From NCBI GenBank assembly GCA_023381645.1, contig JAMCRJ010000067.1, positions 1 to 37,420 on the forward strand: DNA of 37,420 bases, given 5' to 3'. The notes beneath the pieces are model-generated. The model was not told the DNA's origin. It saw only the letters and a program-made list of their open reading frames with translations, and ran no database searches. Of the stretch, positions 16,407 to 26,383 are shown one piece after another. The first letter of the stretch is position 1. The number at the start of each line of letters is the position of its first letter. The stretch is from Gammaproteobacteria bacterium. GTDB lineage: Bacteria > Pseudomonadota > Gammaproteobacteria > Acidithiobacillales > Acidithiobacillaceae. Both the position numbers and the translations under genes were made by a program.

Positions 16407-17900
16407 TTGGTATCCATAAAATCATTTATTACCAAGCAGTTGAACCTGCCCGATAGTGCCGTCGAAATGGCGGCGGCGCCCTCATCGTTCTCGTCCGGCA
16501 TCCCCGGTGCGCGGGTCACGCCGCGCAGTCAGCACAACGTATCCCGGCTGCAGATCAGCGACAGTGCCCTGCAGGTGCTCAATGGCCTGCACCGTGCCGG
16601 CTTTCAGGCCTACCTGGTGGGCGGCAGTGTCCGCGATCTGCTGCTAGGAAGGGAGCCCAAGGATTTCGACGTAGCAACAGATGCGCACCCGGAACAGGTC
16701 CGCAAGTTATTTCGCCGCAATGCCCGGCTGATCGGCCGACGGTTCATTCTGGTCCATGTGCAGTTTGGTAACGAGATCATAGAAGTAGCCACCTTCCGTG
16801 GCGGTGCGAACGGCAAGGAAGACGAATCCAGCGAGCATAGCGAAACGGGGCGCATACTGGCAGACAATGTCTACGGATCTCTGGAAGAGGACGCGCGGCG
16901 CCGGGATTTTACCGCCAACGCGCTCTATTATAATATTGCCGACCGCAGCATTCTGGATTTTTCCACCGGCATGGAAGATTTGCAGGCCGGCCGACTGCGC
17001 GTCATCGGTGACCCGGAACAGCGCTACCGGGAAGACCCTGTGCGGATGCTGCGGGCCGTCCGTTTTGCCGCGAAGCTTGGGTTCACTCTGGATGCTGCTG
17101 CCCAGGCACCGATAGCTGCCTGCCGGGAACACCTGCGGGAAGTGCCCTCGGCGCGGTTGTTTGAGGAAACGCTGAAGCTTTTCCTGACCGGCAATGCACA
17201 GACCAGCTTTGAGCACCTGCGCCAGATGGGATTGTTTGCGACCCTGTTTCCACAGGTGGATGCGCTTCTGGACGACGCACGATACGGCTCCGCTCGCATC
17301 CTTCTGCAAGGTGCCTTGCAGGGCACGGACGTGCGGCTGCTCGACGGCAAATCGGTGACGCCCGCGTTTCTCTTTGCCGCGCTGCTCTGGCCTGCCCTGC
17401 AGCAGGAACGACAGTTACTGGAGCAACAGGGGAAGCCCGAGACAGTTGCCCTGCAGCAGGCGGCCAGCAACGTTCTGCAGGAGTGTGCGGGGCGGGTCTC
17501 GGTCCCTCGCCGCTTCGCCCTACCCATGCGTGAAATCTGGGACCTACAGGCGCGTTTCATGCGCCGTGGTGGTCGTCGGCCCCATGCGCTGCTGGCCCAT
17601 CCGCGTTTCCGCGCCGCTTTCGATTTCCTGAACCTGCGCTGCCAGAGCGGAGAAATACCAGCCACTTTGGTAGAATGGTGGGAACAGTTCCAGACCGCAG
17701 ATCATGATGGCCGGCGCGCCCTTATCGAACGCGCCCGTCTCGAAGAAACGGGACAGGAACCCGCGCTGGGACCACTTCCGGCAACTTCGCGGCGCCGCCC
17801 TCGGCGGCGACGGCGCGGTAATCATGCGAAACAGGGCGAAACCTCCCAGTCGGGCGGCTCAGACGACGGCCATGACGACGGACAAGCCGGCAGCGATTGA
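16407..17900 (+). CDS. pcnB: Poly(A) polymerase I
   Basis: Encodes 497 residues from a TTG at 16407. It adds A tails to RNA 3' ends, marking them for decay. The nucleotidyltransferase head has YLVGGSVRDLLLGREPKDFDVATDA (catalytic DxD), then RRNARLIGRRF and VATFRGG; the RNA-binding motif is RRDFTANALYYN, followed by REDPVRMLRAVRFAAKLGF. The C-terminus is very basic (RRRPRRRRR). Length and N-terminal layout parallel E. coli PcnB, where the head follows about 45 loosely conserved residues, so the TTG start is favoured over ATG 16467, which has no ribosome binding site. A rare start codon fits the low expression typical of pcnB. It heads the long plus-strand cluster. Confidence 0.93.
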   Translation: MVSIKSFITKQLNLPDSAVEMAAAPSSFSSGIPGARVTPRSQHNVSRLQISDSALQVLNGLHRAGFQAYLVGGSVRDLLLGREPKDFDVATDAHPEQVRKLFRRNARLIGRRFILVHVQFGNEIIEVATFRGGANGKEDESSEHSETGRILADNVYGSLEEDARRRDFTANALYYNIADRSILDFSTGMEDLQAGRLRVIGDPEQRYREDPVRMLRAVRFAAKLGFTLDAAAQAPIAACREHLREVPSARLFEETLKLFLTGNAQTSFEHLRQMGLFATLFPQVDALLDDARYGSARILLQGALQGTDVRLLDGKSVTPAFLFAALLWPALQQERQLLEQQGKPETVALQQAASNVLQECAGRVSVPRRFALPMREIWDLQARFMRRGGRRPHALLAHPRFRAAFDFLNLRCQSGEIPATLVEWWEQFQTADHDGRRALIERARLEETGQEPALGPLPATSRRRPRRRRRGNHAKQGETSQSGGSDDGHDDGQAGSD

Positions 17901-17999
17901 TCCCGGGGCCGCGTCTCCACTGCGGGGCGAACCGCGCTGAACACTCACCAGACCATATCCGGCCCCGACCACCCCCCGCCCGCCGCACAGATCCGCCGG

Positions 18000-19274
18000 T
18001 TGCTGCGGCAGCATTGGGGTGAAGCGGGTCTGCAGCGTCTGCACGACATCGGCAGAACCGCTGCAAGGCTCGGCGCGCCGGCCTATCTGGTGGGCGGTTG
18101 CGTTCGCGACCTTCTGCAAAACCATCCCGCACCGGACACAGACCTGGCCATAGAGGGAGATGTCCGCGCCGTCGCCGGAGCTTGTGCCGCTCAGTTGCCG
18201 GGTATGCAATGTACCTTTCATCCACAATTTGGTACCGCCATCCTCGAATACCCCGACGGATTCCGGCTGGACCTGGCGCGTTGCCGTGTCGAGCATTACC
18301 CGGCACCCGCCGCTCTGCCGGAAGTACGGCCTGGCGATATTGTCGCGGATCTCGCCCGCCGCGATTTCACCATCAATGCCATGGCCATCTCCCTGGATCC
18401 GGGTAGTTTTGGTGACTTCCTAGACCCCCACGGGGGATGCATGGATCTGCAACACGGCCTGCTGCGAGTGCTGCACCCCCTTTCCTTTGTGGATGACCCC
18501 ACCCGCATGCTGCGGGGACTTCGTTTTGCCGTGCGTTTCCACCTTCGACTGGAACCCGGTACCCATGTCCTACTCAAGACGGCGCTGGCCCGGGATATTT
18601 TCACCCGGCTCAGCGGCGCACGTTTGTGGCGTGAGCTGAAGTATGTGCTTGAACTGGACGATCTCGCTGGGGTTTTTGAAAAGCTGGGTGCCTGGCAGTT
18701 ATGGCCTCTGTTGCGTCCGGCACCGCCGAAACCGGAGACGCTCCTTTCCAACCTGCAGCGTGGTCAACAGGAGATCACTTGGTTTCACCGCCACTTCCCT
18801 GGCGAGAAGCTTTTCGGTACCGCCGTGTTGCTGACCCTGATCTGGCGGCGTATCCCTTGGGCGGAGGCGGAAAAACGCTTACACTGTTGGCCTGTGGCCG
18901 ACGGTCACCATATTCTGAAGGATCTGCAACTCCTGCCCGAAGTGTCGGCGGCCCTGGCGAAGGCCACTCGCCCCAGTGCGGCGGCGCAATTATGGGCGTC
19001 GCTGTCGCTACCCGGCATACTCGCGCTGCTTGCAGAACATCCGGAAAGCGACGCTGTTGCCGAAAGTGGCCGCCACTATCTGCTGAAGCAGCGTGGTCTG
19101 AAATCGCCGCTCAGTGGCCAGGATCTGCAAGCCATGGGCTTGGCGCCCGGCCCTCAACTTGGTAAGGTACTGCGCCGCCTGTACGACGCCTACCTGGATG
19201 GCGAGATCGAAGATAAGGAAACCGCGCAACAATGGCTTATCAGACAAGGCATCCTGCCGTCCACCCAACCGTGA
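18000..19274 (+). CDS. cca: Class II tRNA nucleotidyltransferase / poly(A) polymerase family protein (CCA-enzyme-like)
   Basis: Encodes about 424 residues. The head has YLVGGCVRDLL and PDTDLAIEGD (DxD), then FGTAILEY, RRDFTINAMA, and DDPTRMLRGLRFAVRF, which are the class II nucleotidyltransferase motifs. The C-terminus has LSGQDLQAMGLAPGPQLG and a final YLDGEIEDKE, as in bacterial CCA- or A-adding enzymes, suggesting that it repairs or matures tRNA 3' ends. Whether it adds CCA or only A cannot be read reliably. The TTG at 18000 is the only usual start codon near the domain; it lacks a clear ribosome binding site, and the frame is open to 17901 without another common start, so the start is uncertain. 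It overlaps folK at its 3' end. Confidence 0.8.
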   Translation: MLRQHWGEAGLQRLHDIGRTAARLGAPAYLVGGCVRDLLQNHPAPDTDLAIEGDVRAVAGACAAQLPGMQCTFHPQFGTAILEYPDGFRLDLARCRVEHYPAPAALPEVRPGDIVADLARRDFTINAMAISLDPGSFGDFLDPHGGCMDLQHGLLRVLHPLSFVDDPTRMLRGLRFAVRFHLRLEPGTHVLLKTALARDIFTRLSGARLWRELKYVLELDDLAGVFEKLGAWQLWPLLRPAPPKPETLLSNLQRGQQEITWFHRHFPGEKLFGTAVLLTLIWRRIPWAEAEKRLHCWPVADGHHILKDLQLLPEVSAALAKATRPSAAAQLWASLSLPGILALLAEHPESDAVAESGRHYLLKQRGLKSPLSGQDLQAMGLAPGPQLGKVLRRLYDAYLDGEIEDKETAQQWLIRQGILPSTQP

Positions 19275-19801
19275 TCGCCTGGATCAGCATCGGCAGCAAC
19301 CTGAACCTGCCCGTGGCGCAGGTGCGACATGCGCTGGAGTCCCTGGCCGCCGTACCCGAAAGCACCTTGCTGTGGCATTCCCATCTCTACCAGACGGCAC
19401 CCGTGGGTGGTGTTCCACAGCCCACATTTATCAATGCGGTCGCCCGCCTGCAGACGGCGTTGCCGGATCGCGATCTCCTCAGCCATCTGCAAATGCTGGA
19501 GGCTGCCGCCGGGCGCCGCCGCGCCGAGGAAATTTACTGGGGTCCGCGGGTGCTGGACCTCGACCTGCTGAGTTACGGAAGCACAAGCTCCAGCGATCCG
19601 GAACTCACCCTGCCCCACCCCCGCCTGCACGAGAGGGCCTTCGTGCTTGTCCCGCTTGCCGAGTTTGATCCGGAACTGATCATTCCCGGCTGCGGGCGCA
19701 TCGCCCGACACCTGTCCGCGGTGGCCGGTCAATCCGTAATTTGCATCCCGGACCATACCCCAGAGATGGCCGTGTGCCAGAGTCGTTCCGCCCAGGCATG
19801 A
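19271..19801 (+). CDS. folK: 2-amino-4-hydroxy-6-hydroxymethyldihydropteridine pyrophosphokinase
   Basis: Encodes 176 residues from GTG 19271. It transfers pyrophosphate from ATP to hydroxymethyldihydropterin in folate synthesis. HPPK motifs are clear: ISIGSNLN near the start, LYQTAPVGGVPQPTFINAV, and GPRVLDLDLLSYG with the metal-binding Asp pair, then LPHPRLHERAFVLVPLAE. GTG 19271 overlaps the preceding stop by 4 bases (GTGA) and puts the family's first strand at the N-terminus. ATG 19232 would add 13 residues and overlap by 43 bases, but has AAGGA upstream, so it remains possible. The gene is joined by ATGA to the kinase that follows. Confidence 0.93.
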   Translation: MIAWISIGSNLNLPVAQVRHALESLAAVPESTLLWHSHLYQTAPVGGVPQPTFINAVARLQTALPDRDLLSHLQMLEAAAGRRRAEEIYWGPRVLDLDLLSYGSTSSSDPELTLPHPRLHERAFVLVPLAEFDPELIIPGCGRIARHLSAVAGQSVICIPDHTPEMAVCQSRSAQA

Positions 19802-20409
19802 CCAAGCCCCGCATCATCAGCATCGAAGGCCCCATGGGCGCCGGTAAAACCAGCCTCGCCCGGCAGTTGGCCCAGTCCCTGGGCGGACGGATGATCCTCG
19901 AAGCACCGGCCCAAAACCCCTTTCTCTCCCGGTTCTACCGGGGTCCGGGCGCAGCGCTGGCGACCGAGTTGCAGTTTTTCATGCAACGCCGGGTGCAGTG
20001 GCAACATCGGGATGACAGCCCCTGGCTCATCAGCGACCACAGCGCCCGCAAGGACGAAATTTTTACCCCTCTCACTCTGGATACGGAAGAACGCCATCTT
20101 TTTAATGCGTTGCGCATGGCGCTGGATTTTCACCCTGCACCAGCGGATCTGATGATATTTCTGGATGCGCCGCTGCCGGTCCTGATGAAACGCATCCGAG
20201 CCCGTGGAGATGCCTACGAACAGGCATTGGCGCCCGATTATCTGGCACGGGTGCAGGCGGCTTACCGTGCGTGGCAGGCCGACTATGCCTTGCCCCGCAT
20301 GAATGTCGACTCGGCGCAGGTAGATTTTGTCCACGATCCGCGGCACACTGAGGGACTGATCGACGCGGTCAGGCATCGCCTGAAAGACGCTGAGGAGCGA
20401 GATGCATAA
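19798..20409 (+). CDS. Deoxynucleoside kinase family protein
   Basis: Encodes 203 residues. The N-terminal P-loop is IEGPMGAGKTSLA; then FLSRFYRG, a helical segment (LQFFMQRRVQW), SDHSARKDEIF at the place of the D/E-R-S motif of deoxynucleoside kinases, LMIFLDAPLPVLMKRI and the lid RIRARGDAYE. It should phosphorylate a deoxynucleoside, but which one is not clear because the usual ERS-type motif is altered to SDHSARKD. This kinase between folK and panB is a recurrent proteobacterial arrangement. The ATG overlaps the folK stop (ATGA) and its end overlaps panB by 8 bases. The true start is ATG 19798, not the longer frame, which duplicates folK sequence in another frame. Confidence 0.88.
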   Translation: MTKPRIISIEGPMGAGKTSLARQLAQSLGGRMILEAPAQNPFLSRFYRGPGAALATELQFFMQRRVQWQHRDDSPWLISDHSARKDEIFTPLTLDTEERHLFNALRMALDFHPAPADLMIFLDAPLPVLMKRIRARGDAYEQALAPDYLARVQAAYRAWQADYALPRMNVDSAQVDFVHDPRHTEGLIDAVRHRLKDAEERDA

Positions 20410-21187
20410 GAAAATCGCCCGCTGGGTGCAAGACAAAAAAAGCGGCATCAAACGCGCCGTGGTGACCGCCTATGACTATCCCTTTGCCCGTCTTGCGGCC
20501 GAGGCTGGGGTACATGGCATATTGGTAGGCGACTCTCTCGGCATGGTGGTCGGCGGCGGCGGTGATACCCTCGGTGTTACTCTGGAGCAGATGGCCTATC
20601 ACACCGGGATGGTGGTGCGAGGAGCGGGTGACTGTCTGGTATTTGCCGACCTGCCCTTTGGAAGTTATGAAAAAGGACCCGAGCAGGCCTGGGGTGCGGC
20701 GGTAACCCTGCTCCGCGCCGGCGCCGATGTGGTAAAGCTGGAGGGAGGCGCGGAAATGGCCTCCACCGTGGCCTTCTGTACCGAACGTGGCATCAACATC
20801 TGCGCCCATATCGGCCTGACTCCCCAACGGGTACGGCAGTGGGGCAGTTTTCAGCGACAGGGCACCGATGTGGACAGCGCACGCCGCTTGCAGGCCGACG
20901 CCGGGGCACTGGCGGAAGCGGGTGCCCGCTTCTTGGTTTTGGAAGCAGTCCCCGATGCGCTGGCGGCGAACATTACCCGCGATACCACCATACCCACGAT
21001 CGGCATCGGTGCGGGGCCGGATACGGATGCCCAGGTGCTGGTAATACACGATCTGCTGGGACTGGGAACCGAAAGCCCGCCCTTTGCGCGACGCTATATC
21101 GAGGGCGGACGGATCATGAGGGACGCCTTGGCCGAATATGTGCGGGAAGTAGGCAACAGCCAGTTTCCGCCCCGCCGAAAACGTTAA
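20402..21187 (+). CDS. panB: 3-methyl-2-oxobutanoate hydroxymethyltransferase
   Basis: Encodes 261 residues, the usual size. It transfers a hydroxymethyl group from methylene-tetrahydrofolate to ketoisovalerate, the first committed step of pantothenate synthesis. Typical barrel segments are [59 protein letters not shown] and [21 protein letters not shown]. The folate dependence fits its place after folK. ATG 20402 is inside the kinase's last codons, with GAGGAGCGAG as ribosome binding site; panC starts one base after the stop. Confidence 0.97.
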   Translation: MHKKIARWVQDKKSGIKRAVVTAYDYPFARLAAEAGVHGILVGDSLGMVVGGGGDTLGVTLEQMAYHTGMVVRGAGDCLVFADLPFGSYEKGPEQAWGAAVTLLRAGADVVKLEGGAEMASTVAFCTERGINICAHIGLTPQRVRQWGSFQRQGTDVDSARRLQADAGALAEAGARFLVLEAVPDALAANITRDTTIPTIGIGAGPDTDAQVLVIHDLLGLGTESPPFARRYIEGGRIMRDALAEYVREVGNSQFPPRRKR

Positions 21188-21188
21188 T

Positions 21189-22025
21189 ATGGCGATATTC
21201 AAGGATATTGCCGGCTTGCGCCAGTGGCGTCAGAGTCTGCATGGCACTTTGGCCCTGGTACCCACCATGGGCAACCTGCACGATGGCCACCTCGCGCTGG
21301 TACGGCTTGCTGCCAACCGTGCCGAACATGTGTTGGTCAGCATCTACGTGAATCCGTTGCAGTTTGGGCCTCAGGAAGACTTCGCGAACTATCCGCGCAC
21401 CCTGGACCAGGATCTGCAACGCTTGCATGAGGCTGGTTGCCAGACCGTATTCACCCCGGATGACGGGCTGATGTATCCGCGGGGACGCCAGGACATCAGT
21501 ATCGTCATGCCGCCGCGCAGCCTCAGCAAGGTGCTTTGCGGCGCCAGCCGTCCCGGTCATTTTGTCGGAGTCTGCACGGTGCTCAGCAAACTGTTGCACA
21601 TGGTCGCGCCGGAAATACTCATTCTCGGAGAGAAAGACTATCAACAACTGCGCATCGTTCAGCAGATGGTGGCCGACTTGAACCTGAACGTGCAGGTCCT
21701 GCCGGGGCCTCTGCAAAGAGAGGCAGACGGGCTCGCCTACAGTTCCCGTAATACTTTTCTGAACCTCGCGGAGCGGCGGGTAGCTCCGCTCCTCGCAGAA
21801 ACACTTTTCGACCTCGCCCAGCGCAGTACCAGCGACGCAGGGGTGTCTGATCTCGCCGCGACGGGTTGGGAACGCCTTGAACGGGCGGGTTTCCTGCCGG
21901 AATATCTGGAACTGCGCAACGCCCAGACCTTGCAGTCCCTTGCCTATCCACAGCCTGGGGCGCGCTGGTTTGCGGCTGCCCGGCTGGGCCAGACCCGACT
22001 CATTGACAACGTCGTCATTTCCTGA
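21189..22025 (+). CDS. panC: Pantothenate synthetase
   Basis: Encodes 278 residues. It joins pantoate and beta-alanine with ATP to make pantothenate. Signature segments are [15 protein letters not shown] (HxGH-like nucleotide site), [39 protein letters not shown] and [18 protein letters not shown] (KMSKS-like loop region). The usual MGALHEGH motif reads MGNLHDGH, a mild change. Its stop overlaps the ATG of the large oxidoreductase by one base (TGATG), implying translational coupling. Confidence 0.97.
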   Translation: MAIFKDIAGLRQWRQSLHGTLALVPTMGNLHDGHLALVRLAANRAEHVLVSIYVNPLQFGPQEDFANYPRTLDQDLQRLHEAGCQTVFTPDDGLMYPRGRQDISIVMPPRSLSKVLCGASRPGHFVGVCTVLSKLLHMVAPEILILGEKDYQQLRIVQQMVADLNLNVQVLPGPLQREADGLAYSSRNTFLNLAERRVAPLLAETLFDLAQRSTSDAGVSDLAATGWERLERAGFLPEYLELRNAQTLQSLAYPQPGARWFAAARLGQTRLIDNVVIS

Positions 22026-25000
22026 TGAACCATCGCCTGCGCGAAATTCCTTACAATTACACCTCGTTTTCTGACGCCGAGATCGTGCGCCGCCTGCTTG
22101 GGACGGATGCCTGGCGACTGTTGGAAGACCTGCGTGAACGGCGGGTTACCGGACGCTCGGCACGAATGCTTTTTGAAGTGCTGGGCGACCTCTGGGTGGT
22201 GCAGCGCAACCCCTATATTCAGGATGACCTGGCGCAGAACCGGCGCCGCCGCCAGGCCCTGTGGGATGCCCTGGCTCATCGCCTGAACGACATCGCCGGT
22301 CGCGCCGACGGAAATCCGCTGGTGCTCCGTCTGCTGGACAGCGCCCGCGCGGCGGTGAGCGGCTTTACGCGGCAGTTTGATGAGGATCTGATGCTGCGCA
22401 GGAAAGCAGAGCGCCGCCTGCTCCGGATCACCGCAAAGGACAACGTGGACTTCAGCGCCTATGCGCGCGTCTCCCACGTCACTGACGCCTCCGACTGGCG
22501 TGTGGAATTGCCCTTTGTCGTCCTCTACCCCGTTGACGAGCAGGAGGTCCAACGCTTGGTCTCCGCATGCCGGGAACTCGGATTGTCCATCATCCCGCGC
22601 GGTGGTGGTACCGGATATACCGGCGGTGCCATTCCTCTGCGCCGCCACTGCGCGGTCATCAACACCGAAAAGCTGGAGCAGATTTCAGCGGTGGAAAAGG
22701 TCATACCACCCGGCCTGAACGGCGCCGTCCACAGCATCCTCGCTAGTGCGGGCGTGGTCACCAAGGTCGTAGCCGACGCGGCCGACACGGCAGGCCTGGT
22801 CTTCGCCGTCGACCCGACATCCATGGACGCCTCTACCATCGGCGGCAATATCGCCATGAATGCGGGGGGCAAGAAGGCGGTACTCTGGGGCACGGCCCTG
22901 GACAACCTGCTCTCCTGGCGCATGGTGACTCCCGACGGCAACTGGCTGGAAGTAGAGCGCCTGAATCATAATCTTGGGCGGATTCACGATCAGCCGGAGG
23001 TCCGGTTCCGCCTGCGCCGCTTTGCGGCCGATGGGCACACGGCGCTGGGAGAGCCGGAAACGCTCACCCTGCCTGGCGCCAGCTTCCGCAAGGCGGGGCT
23101 GGGCAAGGATGTCACCGACAAGTTTCTCGGCGGTCTTCCTGGTATCCAGAAGGAAGGCTGCGACGGGATCATCACTTCCGGACGTTTCCTGCTGCATCGG
23201 ATGCCTGCCCATGTGCGTACGGTCTGTCTGGAATTTTACGGCAGTGATCTGGATGCCGCGGTACCCGCCATCGTCGAAGTGAAATCCTATGTGGAGGGGT
23301 TGGAGCACGTCCTGCTCACCGGTCTGGAGCATCTGGACGAGCGCTATCTCAAAGCCATCAAGTACAGTAACAAGGCTCCCCGCCACGAACGCCCGAAAAT
23401 GCTGCTGCTCGCCGATATCGCCAGTGACGACCCTGATGCGGCTGGCGCGGCGGCGGCGGCGGTGGTGCATATTGCCAACGCACGGGGCGGCGAAGGCTTT
23501 ATCGCTACCACCCCCGAGTCGAGACGCCGGTTCTGGGCCGACCGCGGCCGTACTGCAGCCATTTCCGCCCATACCAACGCTTTCAAAATCAATGAAGACG
23601 TGGTCATTCCTCTGAAGAATCTGGCGCAGTACAGCCGCGCAATCGAGCGGATCAACATTGAGCAGTCCATCAACAGTAAGCTGGCGAGCCTGAGCGCTCT
23701 GGAGGAATATGTCTCCGGCGACCTGGCCGAAGTCCGCAAGGCCAAGGACTATGAAGACAGCAGCGAGGATCAGGCCATCGTCGACGCCAAGAAGTCCGCT
23801 GCCAGGGCACTGATCAGCAACACACGCGCGCGCTGGCAATCCCTGCTGGAGAAGCTGGACATGCCGGCCATGGAACACCCCGAATTGCTGGATGTCCATA
23901 TGCTGTCTGCCGTGCACCAAGGCGACACGCTGGCCAGCCTCTTGCTGCGCGGTGCCCTGCGGGTCAGCTACCGGGAACATGTGGGCAAACCGTTGGAAGC
24001 CCTGTTTGCGGGTGATGCGTTTGCGGCAGTGCGCGGACGTATCCGCGAAATCCACGGGGAGGCACGCCGGACCCGCCTGTTTGTCGCGCTGCACATGCAT
24101 GCCGGCGATGGCAACATTCACACCAATATCCCGGTGCTTTCCAGCGATTACGCCATGCTCCAGGAAGCCGACCGGGTGGTGGACCGGATCATGGCCGTCG
24201 CCCTGGGCCTGGGCGGCGTAATCTCTGGCGAGCATGGCATTGGTATCACCAAAATGCGCTGGATGGAGCCGGATAAAATCGCGGCCTTTGCCCGCTACAA
24301 GGCGCAGGTCGATCCGGACGATCTCTTCAATCCGGGTAAACTGCTGGCCGGTTCCGGGCTGGAAACCGCTTACACGCCTTCCCTGCAACTGGTGGAGCAG
24401 GAAGCCTTGTTACTGGAAGCCAGCGCGCTGGGCGCCCTGAATCGTGAGATCAAGGACTGCCTGCGCTGCGGCAAGTGCAAGCCGGTCTGCATGACCCATA
24501 TTCCTCGCGCCAATCTGCTTTATTCGCCGCGCAACAAGATTCTCGCCACAGGACTGCTCATCGAAGCCTTCCTCTATGAGGAACAGACCCGGCGCGGAGT
24601 ATCCCAGCAGCATTTTGCAGCCCTCAACGACGTGGCCGACCACTGTACCACCTGCCACAAATGTGAGACCCCCTGCCCGGTGGATATCGATTTTGGCGAG
24701 GTCTCCATTCAGATGCGCAACATTCTCCGTGCCCGGGGAGAGAAATCGTTCAATATGGGCACGCGTCTCGCCATGCTCTACCTCAATACCACGGAACCAC
24801 GCAGGCTTCATTTAATACGACAAGGCGTGCTGCAGACCGCCTACAAAGCGCAGGCACTCGCCCACAGAATCTTCAAGCCTCTGCTACCCAAGGGGCCACC
24901 ACCGGCCACCACCGGCAAGGCGGCGTTGCGCGCCGAAGTCATCCACTTCCTGCGCAAACCGCTGCCTGCGGATATGGGCGCGCGGACTATGCGCCAGCTC

Positions 25001-25858
25001 CTCGCCATCGTCGACGACAAAACTGTCCCCATCATCCGGGATAGTGCCAAGGTTGCAGAAGACAGCGATGCGGTATTCTACTTTCCCGGTTGTGGCAGCG
25101 AGCGGCTTTTCAGCGATATCGGTCTGGCTACGCTGGCCATGTTGCATCACGTCGGTGCGCAGACCGTATTGCCACCCGGCTATCTCTGCTGCGGCTATCC
25201 GCAGACGGCCGGTGGCCAGGAAGACAAAGGCCAGGAAATCTCGGTGCGCAATCAGGTGCTCTTTCATCGTGTAGCGAATACGCTGAACTACCTGGATATC
25301 AAGACCGTGATTCTGTCCTGCGGCACCTGCATGGATCAACTTCTGCAGTACCAGTTTCAGCAGATTTTCCCCGGCTGCCGCCTGCTGGACATTCACGAGT
25401 ACCTGATGGAAAAGGGCGTCGCCCTCGATGGTGTGGAGGGCGTCCAGTATCTCTACCACGATCCCTGCCACAGTCCCATGAAAACCCACAAACCCCAGGT
25501 CGTGGCATCGCAACTGCTCGGGCAGCAGGTGTTGGACTCCGCGCGTTGCTGTGGTGAGGCAGGCACTCTGGCCAGCAGTCGCCCGGATATCGCCACCCAG
25601 CTCCGTTTCCGCAAGGAAGAGGTCCTCAAGGAGGGCATCCTGCAACTCACCGGCAGCGCACGGGCCCAGGAGGGCAACGTCAGGCTGCTCACCAGTTGCC
25701 CAGCCTGCCAGCAGGGTCTGGAACGCTACCGTGAAGATACGGGCCTTGACACCGGCTACATCGTCGTGGAGCTCGCGCGCAAGATACTTGGACCCCAGTG
25801 GCAGCAGGGTTTTATCGATGCCGCGCACCGGGAGGGTATCGAGCGGGTTTTACTCTGA
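22025..25858 (+). CDS. DUF3683-type FAD-linked oxidase fused to Fe-S and CCG domains
   Basis: Encodes 1277 residues. Order: a DUF3683-like N-terminus (about 1-130), FAD_binding_4 with [15 protein letters not shown] near 192, FAD-oxidase C-terminal domain with [13 protein letters not shown] near 690 and [13 protein letters not shown] near 735, two 4Fe-4S motifs ([11 protein letters not shown] near 811, [12 protein letters not shown] near 872), and two cysteine-rich CCG domains ([10 protein letters not shown] to CCGYP, near 1020-1058; [12 protein letters not shown] to CCGEAGT, near 1145-1176). The architecture resembles D-lactate/glycolate dehydrogenases (GlpC/GlcF-like parts joined to a GlcD-like part) and should pass electrons from a 2-hydroxyacid to quinone; the substrate is not evident. 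No signal peptide or membrane helix is visible. The start overlaps panC by one base. Confidence 0.9.
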   Translation: MNHRLREIPYNYTSFSDAEIVRRLLGTDAWRLLEDLRERRVTGRSARMLFEVLGDLWVVQRNPYIQDDLAQNRRRRQALWDALAHRLNDIAGRADGNPLVLRLLDSARAAVSGFTRQFDEDLMLRRKAERRLLRITAKDNVDFSAYARVSHVTDASDWRVELPFVVLYPVDEQEVQRLVSACRELGLSIIPRGGGTGYTGGAIPLRRHCAVINTEKLEQISAVEKVIPPGLNGAVHSILASAGVVTKVVADAADTAGLVFAVDPTSMDASTIGGNIAMNAGGKKAVLWGTALDNLLSWRMVTPDGNWLEVERLNHNLGRIHDQPEVRFRLRRFAADGHTALGEPETLTLPGASFRKAGLGKDVTDKFLGGLPGIQKEGCDGIITSGRFLLHRMPAHVRTVCLEFYGSDLDAAVPAIVEVKSYVEGLEHVLLTGLEHLDERYLKAIKYSNKAPRHERPKMLLLADIASDDPDAAGAAAAAVVHIANARGGEGFIATTPESRRRFWADRGRTAAISAHTNAFKINEDVVIPLKNLAQYSRAIERINIEQSINSKLASLSALEEYVSGDLAEVRKAKDYEDSSEDQAIVDAKKSAARALISNTRARWQSLLEKLDMPAMEHPELLDVHMLSAVHQGDTLASLLLRGALRVSYREHVGKPLEALFAGDAFAAVRGRIREIHGEARRTRLFVALHMHAGDGNIHTNIPVLSSDYAMLQEADRVVDRIMAVALGLGGVISGEHGIGITKMRWMEPDKIAAFARYKAQVDPDDLFNPGKLLAGSGLETAYTPSLQLVEQEALLLEASALGALNREIKDCLRCGKCKPVCMTHIPRANLLYSPRNKILATGLLIEAFLYEEQTRRGVSQQHFAALNDVADHCTTCHKCETPCPVDIDFGEVSIQMRNILRARGEKSFNMGTRLAMLYLNTTEPRRLHLIRQGVLQTAYKAQALAHRIFKPLLPKGPPPATTGKAALRAEVIHFLRKPLPADMGARTMRQLLAIVDDKTVPIIRDSAKVAEDSDAVFYFPGCGSERLFSDIGLATLAMLHHVGAQTVLPPGYLCCGYPQTAGGQEDKGQEISVRNQVLFHRVANTLNYLDIKTVILSCGTCMDQLLQYQFQQIFPGCRLLDIHEYLMEKGVALDGVEGVQYLYHDPCHSPMKTHKPQVVASQLLGQQVLDSARCCGEAGTLASSRPDIATQLRFRKEEVLKEGILQLTGSARAQEGNVRLLTSCPACQQGLERYREDTGLDTGYIVVELARKILGPQWQQGFIDAAHREGIERVLL

Positions 25859-25985
25859 TGGCCACCACCCCACCCGCACCTCGACATCGGAGCAGGTCCA
25901 ACCACGCCATATATCTGCTCTCGTCTAGCCATTCCTCATGCACTGGCATCCCGTCGCAGATACCGCGCGCTGAAGGTGCGGACCG

Positions 25986-26375
25986 GTGACGACCCCCGAC
26001 CCGAATACGCATCCCGTACAGACACCCATCGACGGAGTCCTCGACCTGCATACCTTTTGCCCCCAGGAAGTGCCGGACCTGGTCCGCGAATATCTTCATG
26101 CCTGCCGGAGCAGGCGTATCACGAAAATCCGTATCATCCACGGTAAAGGCAAAGGCGTGCTGCGCGAAACGGTACATGCCATTCTCCGGCGCGAGCCCGC
26201 GGTCCGGGGTTTTCATCTGGCCAACGATCGCGGCAGTTGGGGCGCAACGCTGGTGGATATTTATCCGCCCGATGTTCCCCTGCCACCGCGCCGTCCCCCG
26301 GAGGCAAAAGCACACTGGCCGGGGCAGGTGCCAGGCTGGTACCGGCTGTTACACCGCATTTTCGTCAGGCGTTGA
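25986..26375 (+). CDS. Smr-domain protein
   Basis: Encodes 129 residues from a GTG with AAGGTG upstream. The Smr fold is shown by LDLHTFCPQEV, a helix (VREYLHACRSRRI), ITKIRIIHGKGKGVLRETV with the HGKGxG loop, and a terminal strand near TLVDIY. Small Smr proteins are nicking nucleases or RNA-cleaving factors acting in DNA repair or ribosome rescue. The first motif reads DLHTF rather than DLHG. It follows the oxidoreductase by 127 bases, in which I see no gene, and precedes the aldolase by 8. Confidence 0.88.
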   Translation: MTTPDPNTHPVQTPIDGVLDLHTFCPQEVPDLVREYLHACRSRRITKIRIIHGKGKGVLRETVHAILRREPAVRGFHLANDRGSWGATLVDIYPPDVPLPPRRPPEAKAHWPGQVPGWYRLLHRIFVRR

Positions 26376-26383
26376 GGCGGAAT

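Noticed and set aside
22685..24388. Minus-strand open frame of 567 codons inside the large oxidoreductase
   Set aside because: Antisense to conserved FAD-domain motifs; no motifs of its own.
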